From assembly GCA_964503145.1 (NCBI GenBank), contig CAZCYV010000008.1, positions 62,001 through 126,000 of the forward strand: 64,000 nt of DNA. Direction: 5' to 3'. Both the position numbers and the translations under genes were made by a program. Numbering within the stretch: the first letter of the stretch is position 1; every line of letters starts with the position of its first letter. Below the pieces are notes generated by a model that was not told where the DNA came from, made no database searches, and worked only from the letters and a program-made list of their open reading frames with translations. Positions 49,033 to 56,581 of this stretch are shown piece by piece. This DNA is from RBG-16-57-11 sp964503145. GTDB lineage: Bacteria; Chloroflexota; Anaerolineae; Anaerolineales; UBA4823.

Positions 49033-51024
49033 TTACTCCTCAGGGGCGGAGGTCTTCTCTTTGCTTTGTTTTTCTTGCTGGCCTGCGCCGTTGCCGGCGC
49101 GGGAACGCTTATTGGCGCCGTTCTTGCTGAAATAGCGATCGTAGGTGCGCGTGTAATAATAGGTCGTATAGTATTGGTACTTGCTGTAGTAATGCATCCG
49201 TTTTCGTGTAATGGGGTTGAGCACCACACCCAAAACGCGCGCGCCGGCGCGGTTCATGTGTTCCATCAACACCTGTGCAGCGCCGATCTTGGTCTTTCCC
49301 GGCTCAACCACCAGCAAGACGCCGTCTATCTTAGCCGACATCGCAATCGGGTCGGCCACGATCGTCGGCGGAGAATCGAGGATGACGATATCGGACTTCT
49401 CTTTGAGTTCCGCCAGGATGCGGGTCATCTTTTCCGATTCGAGCAACTCGGTCGGGTTGGGCGGCAGACCTCCGCTGGTGATCACCGCGATTGGGGGATC
49501 GCCCCACGAGGCGATCACGTTGGCCAGCCTGGTCTGATCTCGGAACAGGTCGCTCAGCCCTCTACGATTGGCAATGCCCAAAAAGCGATGCACTGACGGA
49601 CGGCGCAGGTCGGTGTCCACCAGGATCACTTTACGCTCGCCTTGCGCCATCACCGCCGCCAGGTTTACTGCGACCGTGCTCTTGCCTTCGCCTGGCCCGG
49701 TGCTGGTGACCAGCAAGGACTTGACCGGTTTATCTACGCTGGCAAAATCCAGGTTCGCGCGCAGCGTGCGAAAGGCTTCCGTGATAGGAGAAAGCGGGTT
49801 GTCGCTGACATACACGTTTGCGCCACGCGCGCCATTCCGGCCCCGTCGGTGTTCCATTTCGCCGATCAATCCTATCACCGGAACGCGCAGGTAATGCGTC
49901 ACATCCTCAGGGGTCTTGATCGTATCGTCCATGAATTCGACGGTGAATGCCACCATCGCCATCAAGATGAAACCGACGAACGAGCCCAACAAGACGTTGC
50001 GCGCGGGTTGAGGCTGTATGGGTTTTTCTGGGATTGGAGCTGTCTCGATCTGGACGACGTTTGGCGTGCTGCGCAGGCGCGCCAGGCGCACATTCTCATA
50101 ACTGCTGAGCAGGTTGGTGTAAATTTGCTGGTACAACGCCAGCGTCGTTTGCAACTGCTGCTGGCGCATGGCCGGGTCTGCCTTTTCCGATTGTGTATCC
50201 AGCACAAGCAGGTTTGCATAGACGCCCTTGTACAGGTTGCGCAGGTCGTTCAACTGATCCAGGCGCAGTTGCAACTCTTTGTACTTGACCTCATCTTCGG
50301 GAGATAGCGTCGGCGTCGGCAGAGGCGCAGGCGTCGAGGTGGGCTGCCGCCAATAAGGGGCGGGCGTGTTGGTGACCAGCGGCGCAGGGAAAAAACTCTG
50401 CAATTCTTTCTCGATCTGGATGATCTGGTCTTCGGAAGCGGCCAGTTGCTCTTCGATTTGCCGAATGCGCTCCGAGACCTGCTGCTTTTGGGTTTCGAGG
50501 GTCTGCTGGGAGATCTGAGACATCTCTGCCTGCAGATCGTTGACCTGCCCTTCGACCTGAGCAATCTGACTCCTAAGGCTTTCCTCGGAAGCCTGATAGC
50601 GGCTGGATTGCAGGTTCTCATTGTATTCGATAAAAACATCCACCAGCGAATTGGCGATCTGCGCCGCTTGCTGCGGGTCATTGTCCCGAACGGTGATTTC
50701 CAAAAGCAGCGACTCGGCGATCTGTTTTACATCGACCTGACTCTTGCTGACCTCATAACCCAAACGATTGCTCAATGCCTGCAAAATCGGACCTGTGTTG
50801 ATCAACTGGGCATAGGTCTTCGCCAGTTGAATTTCATTGAAGAAATAATAAGTCTGGCCTTCCTGGTCCAGCGAACGACTGACCATGATCTTGGTGGTCG
50901 TCTCGTAAACTGTCGGCTGATAAAGGCTGATCAGGTAGCCAATACCACCGCCCAGGATCGCGCCCAAAATGAGCAACCACAGCCATTTTCGAAATAATAA
51001 AATATACTGCCGTACTTCAGTCAT
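49033..51024 (-). CDS. Polysaccharide co-polymerase fused to tyrosine autokinase (Wzz/BY-kinase)
   Basis: A 663-residue fusion. The Wzz domain starts RQYILLFRKWLWLLILGAIL with the first membrane helix, then a long coiled-coil region (residues about 170-330) and a second helix near 350. The P-loop ATPase follows with TSTGPGEGKSTVAVNLA (Walker A, about 440-450), VILVDTDLRRPS (A') and VILDSPPTI (B). The tail is tyrosine-rich (HYYSKYQYYTTYYYTRTYDR). Such kinases control chain length by cycles of autophosphorylation. No cognate low-molecular-weight phosphatase is seen nearby. Confidence 0.93.
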   Translation of the reverse strand: MTEVRQYILLFRKWLWLLILGAILGGGIGYLISLYQPTVYETTTKIMVSRSLDQEGQTYYFFNEIQLAKTYAQLINTGPILQALSNRLGYEVSKSQVDVKQIAESLLLEITVRDNDPQQAAQIANSLVDVFIEYNENLQSSRYQASEESLRSQIAQVEGQVNDLQAEMSQISQQTLETQKQQVSERIRQIEEQLAASEDQIIQIEKELQSFFPAPLVTNTPAPYWRQPTSTPAPLPTPTLSPEDEVKYKELQLRLDQLNDLRNLYKGVYANLLVLDTQSEKADPAMRQQQLQTTLALYQQIYTNLLSSYENVRLARLRSTPNVVQIETAPIPEKPIQPQPARNVLLGSFVGFILMAMVAFTVEFMDDTIKTPEDVTHYLRVPVIGLIGEMEHRRGRNGARGANVYVSDNPLSPITEAFRTLRANLDFASVDKPVKSLLVTSTGPGEGKSTVAVNLAAVMAQGERKVILVDTDLRRPSVHRFLGIANRRGLSDLFRDQTRLANVIASWGDPPIAVITSGGLPPNPTELLESEKMTRILAELKEKSDIVILDSPPTIVADPIAMSAKIDGVLLVVEPGKTKIGAAQVLMEHMNRAGARVLGVVLNPITRKRMHYYSKYQYYTTYYYTRTYDRYFSKNGANKRSRAGNGAGQQEKQSKEKTSAPEE

Positions 51025-51188
51025 AGGTCATTCTTCTCGCCCAGATAAATTGCGATGAACCACCCTCATAAATAAACGACACAAAGTCGAGGGATTTTAT
51101 ATGCAAAAATTTTATCATATTCTCGGCTGTTGAGATCAACCACGTTTGCACAGATACAAGTTATTTATCCCCTGCTTACGCACTCGCC

Positions 51189-51959
51189 TCAATAATAAGG
51201 TATCCCCCCAACAAACTCGCCAATGACCGAAGCTACTGTCCGAGGGTGCTCCAACATAACCATGTGCCCGGCGTCTGGGATAACCTTCAGCACGGCGTGG
51301 GGTATGCCGTTCGCCAAAAACTGGGCGTAGCGCACCGGCGTCATTTGGTCATCCGCGCCGCACACCACCAGGGTGGGTTGACGCACCTCCCCCAGGTGAT
51401 CCCTGACATCGAAAGCATCACATGCCAGGAAGTCGCCGTAAAGCACACTGGCGCGCGTCTCCTCCATGCGCTTGGAGGCCAGTTCGATCAGACGCCTGGG
51501 AGAGCTGGGGCTGAACGAACGGCTGATCACCATCGCTACCGCCGCCGAGAAAGTGGCCGGGTTGGAAAGCTGCTCCAAGATCTGTGGAGCAACGCGCAGC
51601 CGGGCGCCCGCCCCAATTAACCCCAACCCTAATACCCGCCCTGGATAATCCAGGGCCAACGAAAGCGCCACAGCGCTGCCCATTGAATGGCCAACGAGCA
51701 CCACGCTATGCAAGTCCACGGCATCCAGCCAGTCGAGCAACGCCTGAGCGTAGGCGCCGATCGATTGCATGCCTCGCCCGGCTGACTTGCCATGCCCGGG
51801 CAGATCGGGGGCATAGACCCGATAACCTGGCAACCGGCGCACTTCCGATGGCCAAAAGAGATGTGTGCCGCCTGCGCCATGGATCAGGACGATTGGCGGC
51901 GTCAGGCCCTCGCCCCCGCCCTCGTTCACGTGGTAGTATATTTCTGCAGCGCTTGGCAT
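51189..51959 (-). CDS. Alpha/beta hydrolase
   Basis: A 256-residue alpha/beta hydrolase. VLIHGAGGTHLFW gives the oxyanion HG motif, VLVGHSMGSAVALSLALDYP the nucleophile elbow (G-H-S-M-G), GADDQMTPV the acid and PDAGHMVMLEHP the catalytic His. Substrate not deducible; esterase or lactonase are typical. It is 50 bp downstream of the sensor kinase, possibly co-transcribed. The 164-bp AT-rich gap to the Wzz/BY-kinase gene (51025-51188) has no gene; it may carry the latter's promoter. Confidence 0.87.
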   Translation of the reverse strand: MPSAAEIYYHVNEGGGEGLTPPIVLIHGAGGTHLFWPSEVRRLPGYRVYAPDLPGHGKSAGRGMQSIGAYAQALLDWLDAVDLHSVVLVGHSMGSAVALSLALDYPGRVLGLGLIGAGARLRVAPQILEQLSNPATFSAAVAMVISRSFSPSSPRRLIELASKRMEETRASVLYGDFLACDAFDVRDHLGEVRQPTLVVCGADDQMTPVRYAQFLANGIPHAVLKVIPDAGHMVMLEHPRTVASVIGEFVGGIPYY

Positions 51960-52009
51960 GACGGGAATTCGACCAACTGGAACAAATGGGAATTGCGAAT
52001 TGCGGCGCG

Positions 52010-53761
52010 CTAGAGGCCGCGGCGAATGCGGTCAGCGGCCTCTTCGGTCAGTGGAATGACCACCTGCACCCGCGTTCCGCGTCCGGGGGCCGAATCGATC
52101 CGCAGCACGCCGTTCACCAACTCGGTGCGCTCACGCAAATTGATCATCCCCAGGCTGCCGCGAGTATCATAGGAATTACCTATGGAGTTAACATCAAAGC
52201 CTACGCCGTCGTCTTCGACTTCTAGCAGGCTCAACCCTTCGCGCAGCATCTTGAGCCGCACCCAGATTTGCTTGGCCTGGGCGTGTTTGCGGGCATTATT
52301 GACCGCCTCTTCGGCGATATAGAATACCACGGCTTGCTTGCTCGATTCGAGCGCATCTACCACCCTGGGATCGGCCTGGATAATCACGTTCTGGTTGAAG
52401 GTCTCTTTCATCTTCTCGGCCATCGACTCGAGCGTGGCAACCAGCCCCTGCGACTCGAGCACCAGCGGGCGCAGAGTGAAGAGCATATGGCGGATTTCTT
52501 TGGTCGTCCGGCGCGCCAACTCTTCGATCTTGTACAACTCCTCGGAAGCGGCTTTCAAGTCTCGTTCCATCAAGCGGCGGGCAAAATTGACCCGCATAGC
52601 AATCGCAGAGACCGATTGCGTGGGGCCATCGTGCAGGTCGCGGGCCAGCTTCTTACGCGATTCCTCCTGGATTTCCATCATGCGGTTCTTTTCTTGCTCC
52701 AAATCCTGATAGAGCCGCGCGTTTTGGATCGCAATCACCGATTGCTTGGCGACGATCTCTAAAACCTCCCGCCGATCGGGGGTGAAGAAGTCCACATTGG
52801 GGTGCGCAAAGAGCAGAATTCCGTAAGCGTCCAACCCCGCGCGCAGCGGCAGGCAAAACGCCGAGCGGCAATCGCGCAGCGAGGCCAGGCGGTTGAGCTC
52901 GACATCTGCGCTTAAGTTTCGCGATAAGATGGGCGTCCCCTCATCGATTGCCTGAGCCAACAAGCCGCTGGTGCCGGGGAGTTGCAGGCCGCGATCGCTG
53001 GGGAGCAAGCGGCGCGCCGTAGCGATTTGCAGAGTCGGCGTGCGATGATCTTCCCCAGAAAAAAGCAATACCGCGCTGAATAACTGATCCACCTGCGGCG
53101 CATCCAACTCTTTGAGCGTGTCGGCGCTCAAATCCAAAGAAGTTTCCAAAACGCGTTGGTAATTCAGGGTGGCGCTCAGGGCCGAAATCAAATCATAAAT
53201 CAGCTTGCGGCTTTCGCGTTCTTTGCGCAGGGCAGCGCTGGAAAGGCGGGGACTGCTTTCAGCGCCTGTCTTAACCTTGCGCATCACCCTTTCACCAACC
53301 ATCGCAAAGGGTAAGCCAACCAAAAGGTAAACAGGGAGCATAACGCCGAGATAAAGCAACAAATCTTCCGGATGATAGCGGTAAATCAGAAAAGCCTGAA
53401 CCAAAATATTGAGCAGAACCGAGAGGATTGCGCCAATCCACTGAAAATAAAGGGCAGCGGTAGCCGCGGGAAGCAGCCCCAGCCAGGTCAGATTGAACTG
53501 GCTGTTCCCCAGAAAAAGAACCAGTTGTGCAAAGACAAGATCACACAGGAAATAGAACATCCGCAAAGCCATCATTGTCTGGTCTATTGCGGTGAGCACC
53601 GTAGCCGCCAGATTGATGACCAGCATGCTAAAGAGCAGAAATAGCATCCTTGAGTCCAGGCCGTTTTGATAGGCTAGCCACATGCTCGTGCCGGCAATGA
53701 AGGCCCAGCGCACACCAAGAGCAATCCAATCTGCCAGGGGCCACGGACTGTTATCTTGCAT
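52010..53761 (-). CDS. Sensor histidine kinase (HisKA_3 type) with GAF domain
   Basis: A 583-residue kinase. An N-terminal membrane domain with about six helices spans residues 1-165, a GAF-like domain about 190-350, then a HisKA_3 dimerisation domain with the phospho-His in ARDLHDGPTQSVSAIAMRV and an ATPase domain: EEAVNNARKHAQAKQI (N box), EDDGVGFD (G1) and GSLGMINLRERTELVNG. It belongs to the NarX/DegS group that signals to LuxR-type regulators; none is in the window. The longer start at 53773 lies in the -10 box, so the ATG at 53761 is preferred, as a leaderless start. Confidence 0.87.
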   Translation of the reverse strand: MQDNSPWPLADWIALGVRWAFIAGTSMWLAYQNGLDSRMLFLLFSMLVINLAATVLTAIDQTMMALRMFYFLCDLVFAQLVLFLGNSQFNLTWLGLLPAATAALYFQWIGAILSVLLNILVQAFLIYRYHPEDLLLYLGVMLPVYLLVGLPFAMVGERVMRKVKTGAESSPRLSSAALRKERESRKLIYDLISALSATLNYQRVLETSLDLSADTLKELDAPQVDQLFSAVLLFSGEDHRTPTLQIATARRLLPSDRGLQLPGTSGLLAQAIDEGTPILSRNLSADVELNRLASLRDCRSAFCLPLRAGLDAYGILLFAHPNVDFFTPDRREVLEIVAKQSVIAIQNARLYQDLEQEKNRMMEIQEESRKKLARDLHDGPTQSVSAIAMRVNFARRLMERDLKAASEELYKIEELARRTTKEIRHMLFTLRPLVLESQGLVATLESMAEKMKETFNQNVIIQADPRVVDALESSKQAVVFYIAEEAVNNARKHAQAKQIWVRLKMLREGLSLLEVEDDGVGFDVNSIGNSYDTRGSLGMINLRERTELVNGVLRIDSAPGRGTRVQVVIPLTEEAADRIRRGL

Positions 53762-53768
53762 GTTACCT

Positions 53769-53796
53769 ATCATAACTCAAAACATCGGCTTGGCAA
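53769..53796 (-). promoter_or_regulatory. Promoter of the sensor kinase (leaderless layout)
   Basis: On the minus strand TTGCCA (53796-53791), 16 nt, TATGAT (53774-53769), then 7 nt to the ATG at 53761. The transcription start would coincide with the start codon. Confidence 0.65.
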
Positions 53797-53812
53797 GGAC
53801 TCCATACAAAAT

Positions 53813-54415
53813 TTATAGGTTTTTCAGCATCTGCCTCAATATTATATGGGCGGCGCGCACAGCACGTCCGCGGTGGCTCAGCTTGTTCTTCTCCTCCATG
53901 TCCAGTTCGGCCATCGTCTTGCCCAATTCCGGGATCAGGAAAATCGGATCATAACCAAACCCGCTTTCGCCGCGCTCTTCCGGGATGATCTCGCCGGGGC
54001 AAATCCCTTCAGCGAATTGCACTTCACCCGTTGGAGTCGCCAGTGCGACAACACAGCGGAAACGAGCCGTCCAAGGGCGGTCCTTGAGCCGCAACTTTTC
54101 CAAAAGCAGGGCGCGCCGGTCAGCGTCAGACGCCCCACTCCAGGGAGCAAAACGAGCGGAATGCAACCCCGGCAGACCATCCAGCGCATCGACTTCCAGC
54201 CCCGAGTCATCTGCCAGGCTGATCAACCCAGAGGCTTTGGCAAAAGCGACCGCTTTCAACCCGGCATTCTCTGCATAGCTGTTTCCGGTTTCCTCGACGA
54301 CCATTTCCAGGTTCAGATCCGCGGGCGTGATCAGTTCGATGGGCAAATCTGCCAGCAGGGCCTGGATTTCTTTCAGCTTCCCCATGTTGAGCGTCGCCAC
54401 CAGGATTTTGGACAT
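53813..54415 (-). CDS. rdgB: Non-canonical purine NTP pyrophosphatase (RdgB/HAM1)
   Basis: A 200-residue house-cleaning enzyme that hydrolyses XTP, dITP and ITP. MSKILVATLNMGKLKEIQAL carries the T-x-N-x-x-K motif, FAKASGLISLADDSGLEVDA the metal site, and GFGYDPIFLIPELGKTMAEL the conserved C-terminal block ending with LSHRGRA. The frame extends to 54463, but AGGAGAG just before the ATG at 54415 sets the start. It is divergent from the YceD-like gene. Confidence 0.95.
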   Translation of the reverse strand: MSKILVATLNMGKLKEIQALLADLPIELITPADLNLEMVVEETGNSYAENAGLKAVAFAKASGLISLADDSGLEVDALDGLPGLHSARFAPWSGASDADRRALLLEKLRLKDRPWTARFRCVVALATPTGEVQFAEGICPGEIIPEERGESGFGYDPIFLIPELGKTMAELDMEEKNKLSHRGRAVRAAHIILRQMLKNL

Positions 54416-54462
54416 TTTCTCTCCTGTTCCAGTACCAGATGATATGCGTTCTATCCAGGCCA

Positions 54463-54471
54463 TGTTATAAT
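54463..54471 (+). promoter_or_regulatory. Extended -10 promoter, leaderless layout
   Basis: TGTTATAAT (extended -10) ends 6 nt before the ATG at 54478, so initiation about 7 nt after the -10 box would fall on the start codon. No -35 is evident and no ribosome binding site precedes the ATG. Confidence 0.6.
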
Positions 54472-54477
54472 CGATTT

Positions 54478-54987
54478 ATGTACATTTCGCACGATGTTTT
54501 GCGCCTTAACGTTGGATTTATCATTCATCAGACGGTGGGCTATAGCCGGGATTTCCCGTTCGAAATCCCGGCGATACGGTTGCCTCCCGACCTGTATCTG
54601 AGCGATCTGATCGGCGTGGTGCGCGTCACCCGCACCAGTCAAGGTCTCCTGGTTCAGGCGAAACTGCAAGCCAGCATCGCTGCAGAATGTGTGCGCTGTT
54701 TGAGTGAGTTTCAGCAGCTTCTCGAAGTCGAGTTTTCGGATCTGTACGCGTTCACCCAGGCCTCGGTCACCGAATCGGGGCTAATCCTGCCCGAGAATGG
54801 TAAAATCGATCTGGCCCCGATCGTGCGGGACGAGATGCTGCTGGCCGTACCGATCAAACCGCTGTGCCGGCCGAATTGCAAAGGATTGTGTCCGATCTGC
54901 GGAGAAAACCAGAACGAAACGACCTGCCATCACGGGGATGAATCTACCGAACCCGGCGCTGGCAAGTTGACCATTAATTTCGAGTGA
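54478..54987 (+). CDS. YceD-like DUF177 protein
   Basis: A 169-residue protein of the DUF177 family. LQASIAAECVRCLSEFQQLL gives the first Cys pair; CRPNCKGLCPICGENQNETT with C-x3-C and C-x2-C and the final CHH form a probable zinc site. In many bacteria yceD precedes rpmF (L32); here no rpmF follows and the next gene is a sigma factor 80 bp on. The frame opens at 54439, but the ATG at 54478 starts the homology and lies 7 nt after a -10 box. Confidence 0.8.
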   Translation: MYISHDVLRLNVGFIIHQTVGYSRDFPFEIPAIRLPPDLYLSDLIGVVRVTRTSQGLLVQAKLQASIAAECVRCLSEFQQLLEVEFSDLYAFTQASVTESGLILPENGKIDLAPIVRDEMLLAVPIKPLCRPNCKGLCPICGENQNETTCHHGDESTEPGAGKLTINFE

Positions 54988-55067
54988 TCGAACCGGTCAT
55001 TTATTAATGTGACAAACTCTGTACTAGCGTCTTTTGCTCGCCCAAATCTTATGCAGGAGGGTCATTA

Positions 55068-56240
55068 GTGGCACAGTCGGGCGAAGGGAAGTCGATCAAC
55101 CTGGCGCTGCAGCTTTTATCTGAGCACGCCGATTTGCAAGGTTGGCTCACCCACGAAGATATCCTGGAAATTTGCCCAAAGATCGCTGCTGATCCTCAAC
55201 AGCTTAGCCGTCTGATCGTTGCGCTGCACCTGCGAGGCATCGAAGTGTTGGATCAGACGAAGGCGGATGAGATCGAAGGAGGGCCAGCTTCAGATGACCC
55301 CGAAGCGCTCCTGGCAATCGAGCACGTCGCCAGCGACGACACCGTCAGCCTTTACCTGAAGGAGATGGCCGTTACCCCTTTGCTCTCTTTGGAGGAGGAA
55401 TTAGGTCTGGCGAAGCGCATCTCGAACGCCCGACAGGCCAAGCGCGAACTTTCCCGGTTGAACCCAAATGGCAACGGTCTGGAGCGCCGCCAGGAACTGG
55501 AGGCACTGATCCAGGATGGGCGCTTGGCGCGCGAGGCGCTGATCAAAGCCAATACCCGGCTGGTGGTCAGCATTGCGCGCCGTTACCTTGGCCGCGGCCT
55601 TCCTTTCCTGGATCTGATCCAGGAGGGCAACTTGGGGCTGATGAAAGCGGTCGAGAAATATGAGTACCAGCGCGGCTTTCGCTTTTCCACCTATGCCACC
55701 TGGTGGATACGCCAGGGGATCGTGCGCGCCATCGCCGATCAGGGCCGCACCATCCGCGTGCCGGTGCATATGGTGGACCGCCTGCGCATGGTGCAAAAGG
55801 CCTCGCGAGAGCTGGAACAGAAGATCGGACGCGCTCCAACCCCTGAAGAACTGGCCGAACAACTCGACCTGGACAGCAGCAAATTGCTCTGGCTGCTCCA
55901 GGTGACCCAACAGCCCATCTCCCTGGAAAGCCCAATCGGTGGTGAGGAAGATAACGAATTAGGGATGTACGTCGAAGACATCACTTCGCCCAGCCCGGCG
56001 CAGATCACCTACGAGAACATGCTGCGCGAGCGCCTGGACGAAGTCCTGGCGACCCTGACGCCGCGCGAGGCGCGCATCCTGCGCCTGCGCTTCGGCCTGG
56101 GGCAGGACCGTGCTTACACCCTCGAAGAGGTGGGACAGAAGTTTGGCCTGACCCGCGAGCGCATCCGTCAAATCGAATCCAAAGCGCTGCGCCGTCTGCG
56201 CCAGCCTTCTCGGGCGCGACTGCTGCGGGACTACAGCTAA
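55068..56240 (+). CDS. RNA polymerase sigma factor, RpoD/SigA family
   Basis: A 390-residue sigma-70 factor. After a divergent N-terminal 80 residues comes region 1.2 (DTVSLYLKEMAVTPLLSLEE), region 2 (FLDLIQEGNLGLMKAVEKYE, FSTYATWWIRQGIVRAIADQ), region 3 (HMVDRLRMVQKASRELEQKI) and region 4 (LTPREARILRLRFGLG, then GLTRERIRQIESKALRRLR). All helix-turn-helix and -10 recognition residues look intact, so it is a primary or primary-like sigma. GTG start behind GGAGGG. Right after the stop is an A11 run (56246-56256). Confidence 0.92.
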   Translation: MAQSGEGKSINLALQLLSEHADLQGWLTHEDILEICPKIAADPQQLSRLIVALHLRGIEVLDQTKADEIEGGPASDDPEALLAIEHVASDDTVSLYLKEMAVTPLLSLEEELGLAKRISNARQAKRELSRLNPNGNGLERRQELEALIQDGRLAREALIKANTRLVVSIARRYLGRGLPFLDLIQEGNLGLMKAVEKYEYQRGFRFSTYATWWIRQGIVRAIADQGRTIRVPVHMVDRLRMVQKASRELEQKIGRAPTPEELAEQLDLDSSKLLWLLQVTQQPISLESPIGGEEDNELGMYVEDITSPSPAQITYENMLRERLDEVLATLTPREARILRLRFGLGQDRAYTLEEVGQKFGLTRERIRQIESKALRRLRQPSRARLLRDYS

Positions 56241-56321
56241 CCCCCAAAAAAAAAAACGCTGAGCGTCTGACTCTGCCAAAACAATACTCGACGAACCAAA
56301 CTTCGCGGTTGTTTTCGATCC

Positions 56322-56350
56322 TTGACAAATGTAACAGGTCTCATTAAACT
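56322..56350 (+). promoter_or_regulatory. Promoter of the metG leader
   Basis: A consensus TTGACA (56322-56327) and TAAACT (56345-56350) with 17-nt spacing. The transcript would begin near 56357 and include the leader ORF and hairpin before metG. Confidence 0.8.
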
Positions 56351-56388
56351 TGGGTTAAGTTAGCGAAGAAGAGAAAGGCATTCTGCCA

Positions 56389-56493
56389 ATGACGCTTGTA
56401 GACTCGCGCTACGTCGCTATCCGCTACTCGATGGCCATGATGTGCAGCATGGCGGATACCCGCGCGCCTGAGTTCGGGCAGCCAGCCCTGTAG
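56389..56493 (+). CDS. Putative Met-rich leader peptide of metG
   Basis: A 34-codon ORF from ATG to TAG, preceded by GAGAAAGG. After the initiator, Met codons fall at positions 15, 17, 18 and 21 (segment YSMAMMCSMADT), a density far above chance, and lie upstream of mutually exclusive hairpins before a methionyl-tRNA synthetase gene. This is the design of a ribosome-mediated attenuator sensing charged tRNA-Met. It is too short for usual annotation. A chance ORF is the alternative but the coincidence with gene function argues against it. Confidence 0.72.
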   Translation: MTLVDSRYVAIRYSMAMMCSMADTRAPEFGQPAL

Positions 56494-56550
56494 GAAGAGA
56501 GCAAGCGTTTTCTAAGATCATCCGAGGGCTGTCCTGGCGAGGGCAGCCCT
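56483..56550 (+). promoter_or_regulatory. Attenuator of metG: competing hairpins
   Basis: Three segments: CAGCCCT at 56483-56489 (last codons of the leader ORF), AGGGCTG at 56525-56531, CAGCCCT again at 56544-56550. The second can pair with either. The 2:3 pair extends to an 11-bp stem (56525-56535 with 56540-56550, one G-U pair, GGCG loop) followed by a short TTT, the terminator-like form. A ribosome reaching the leader stop would cover segment 1 and favour 2:3; a stall at the Met codons (56431-56451) would leave 1:2 free and allow read-through. Confidence 0.68.
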
Positions 56551-56581
56551 TTCCATTTGCTGATTTGATCGGAGGTCCATC

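Noticed and set aside
56246..56256. A11 run after the sigma factor as a terminator
   Set aside because: On the plus strand it is A, not T; on the minus strand only a 4-bp hairpin precedes the T run and no leftward gene ends there.
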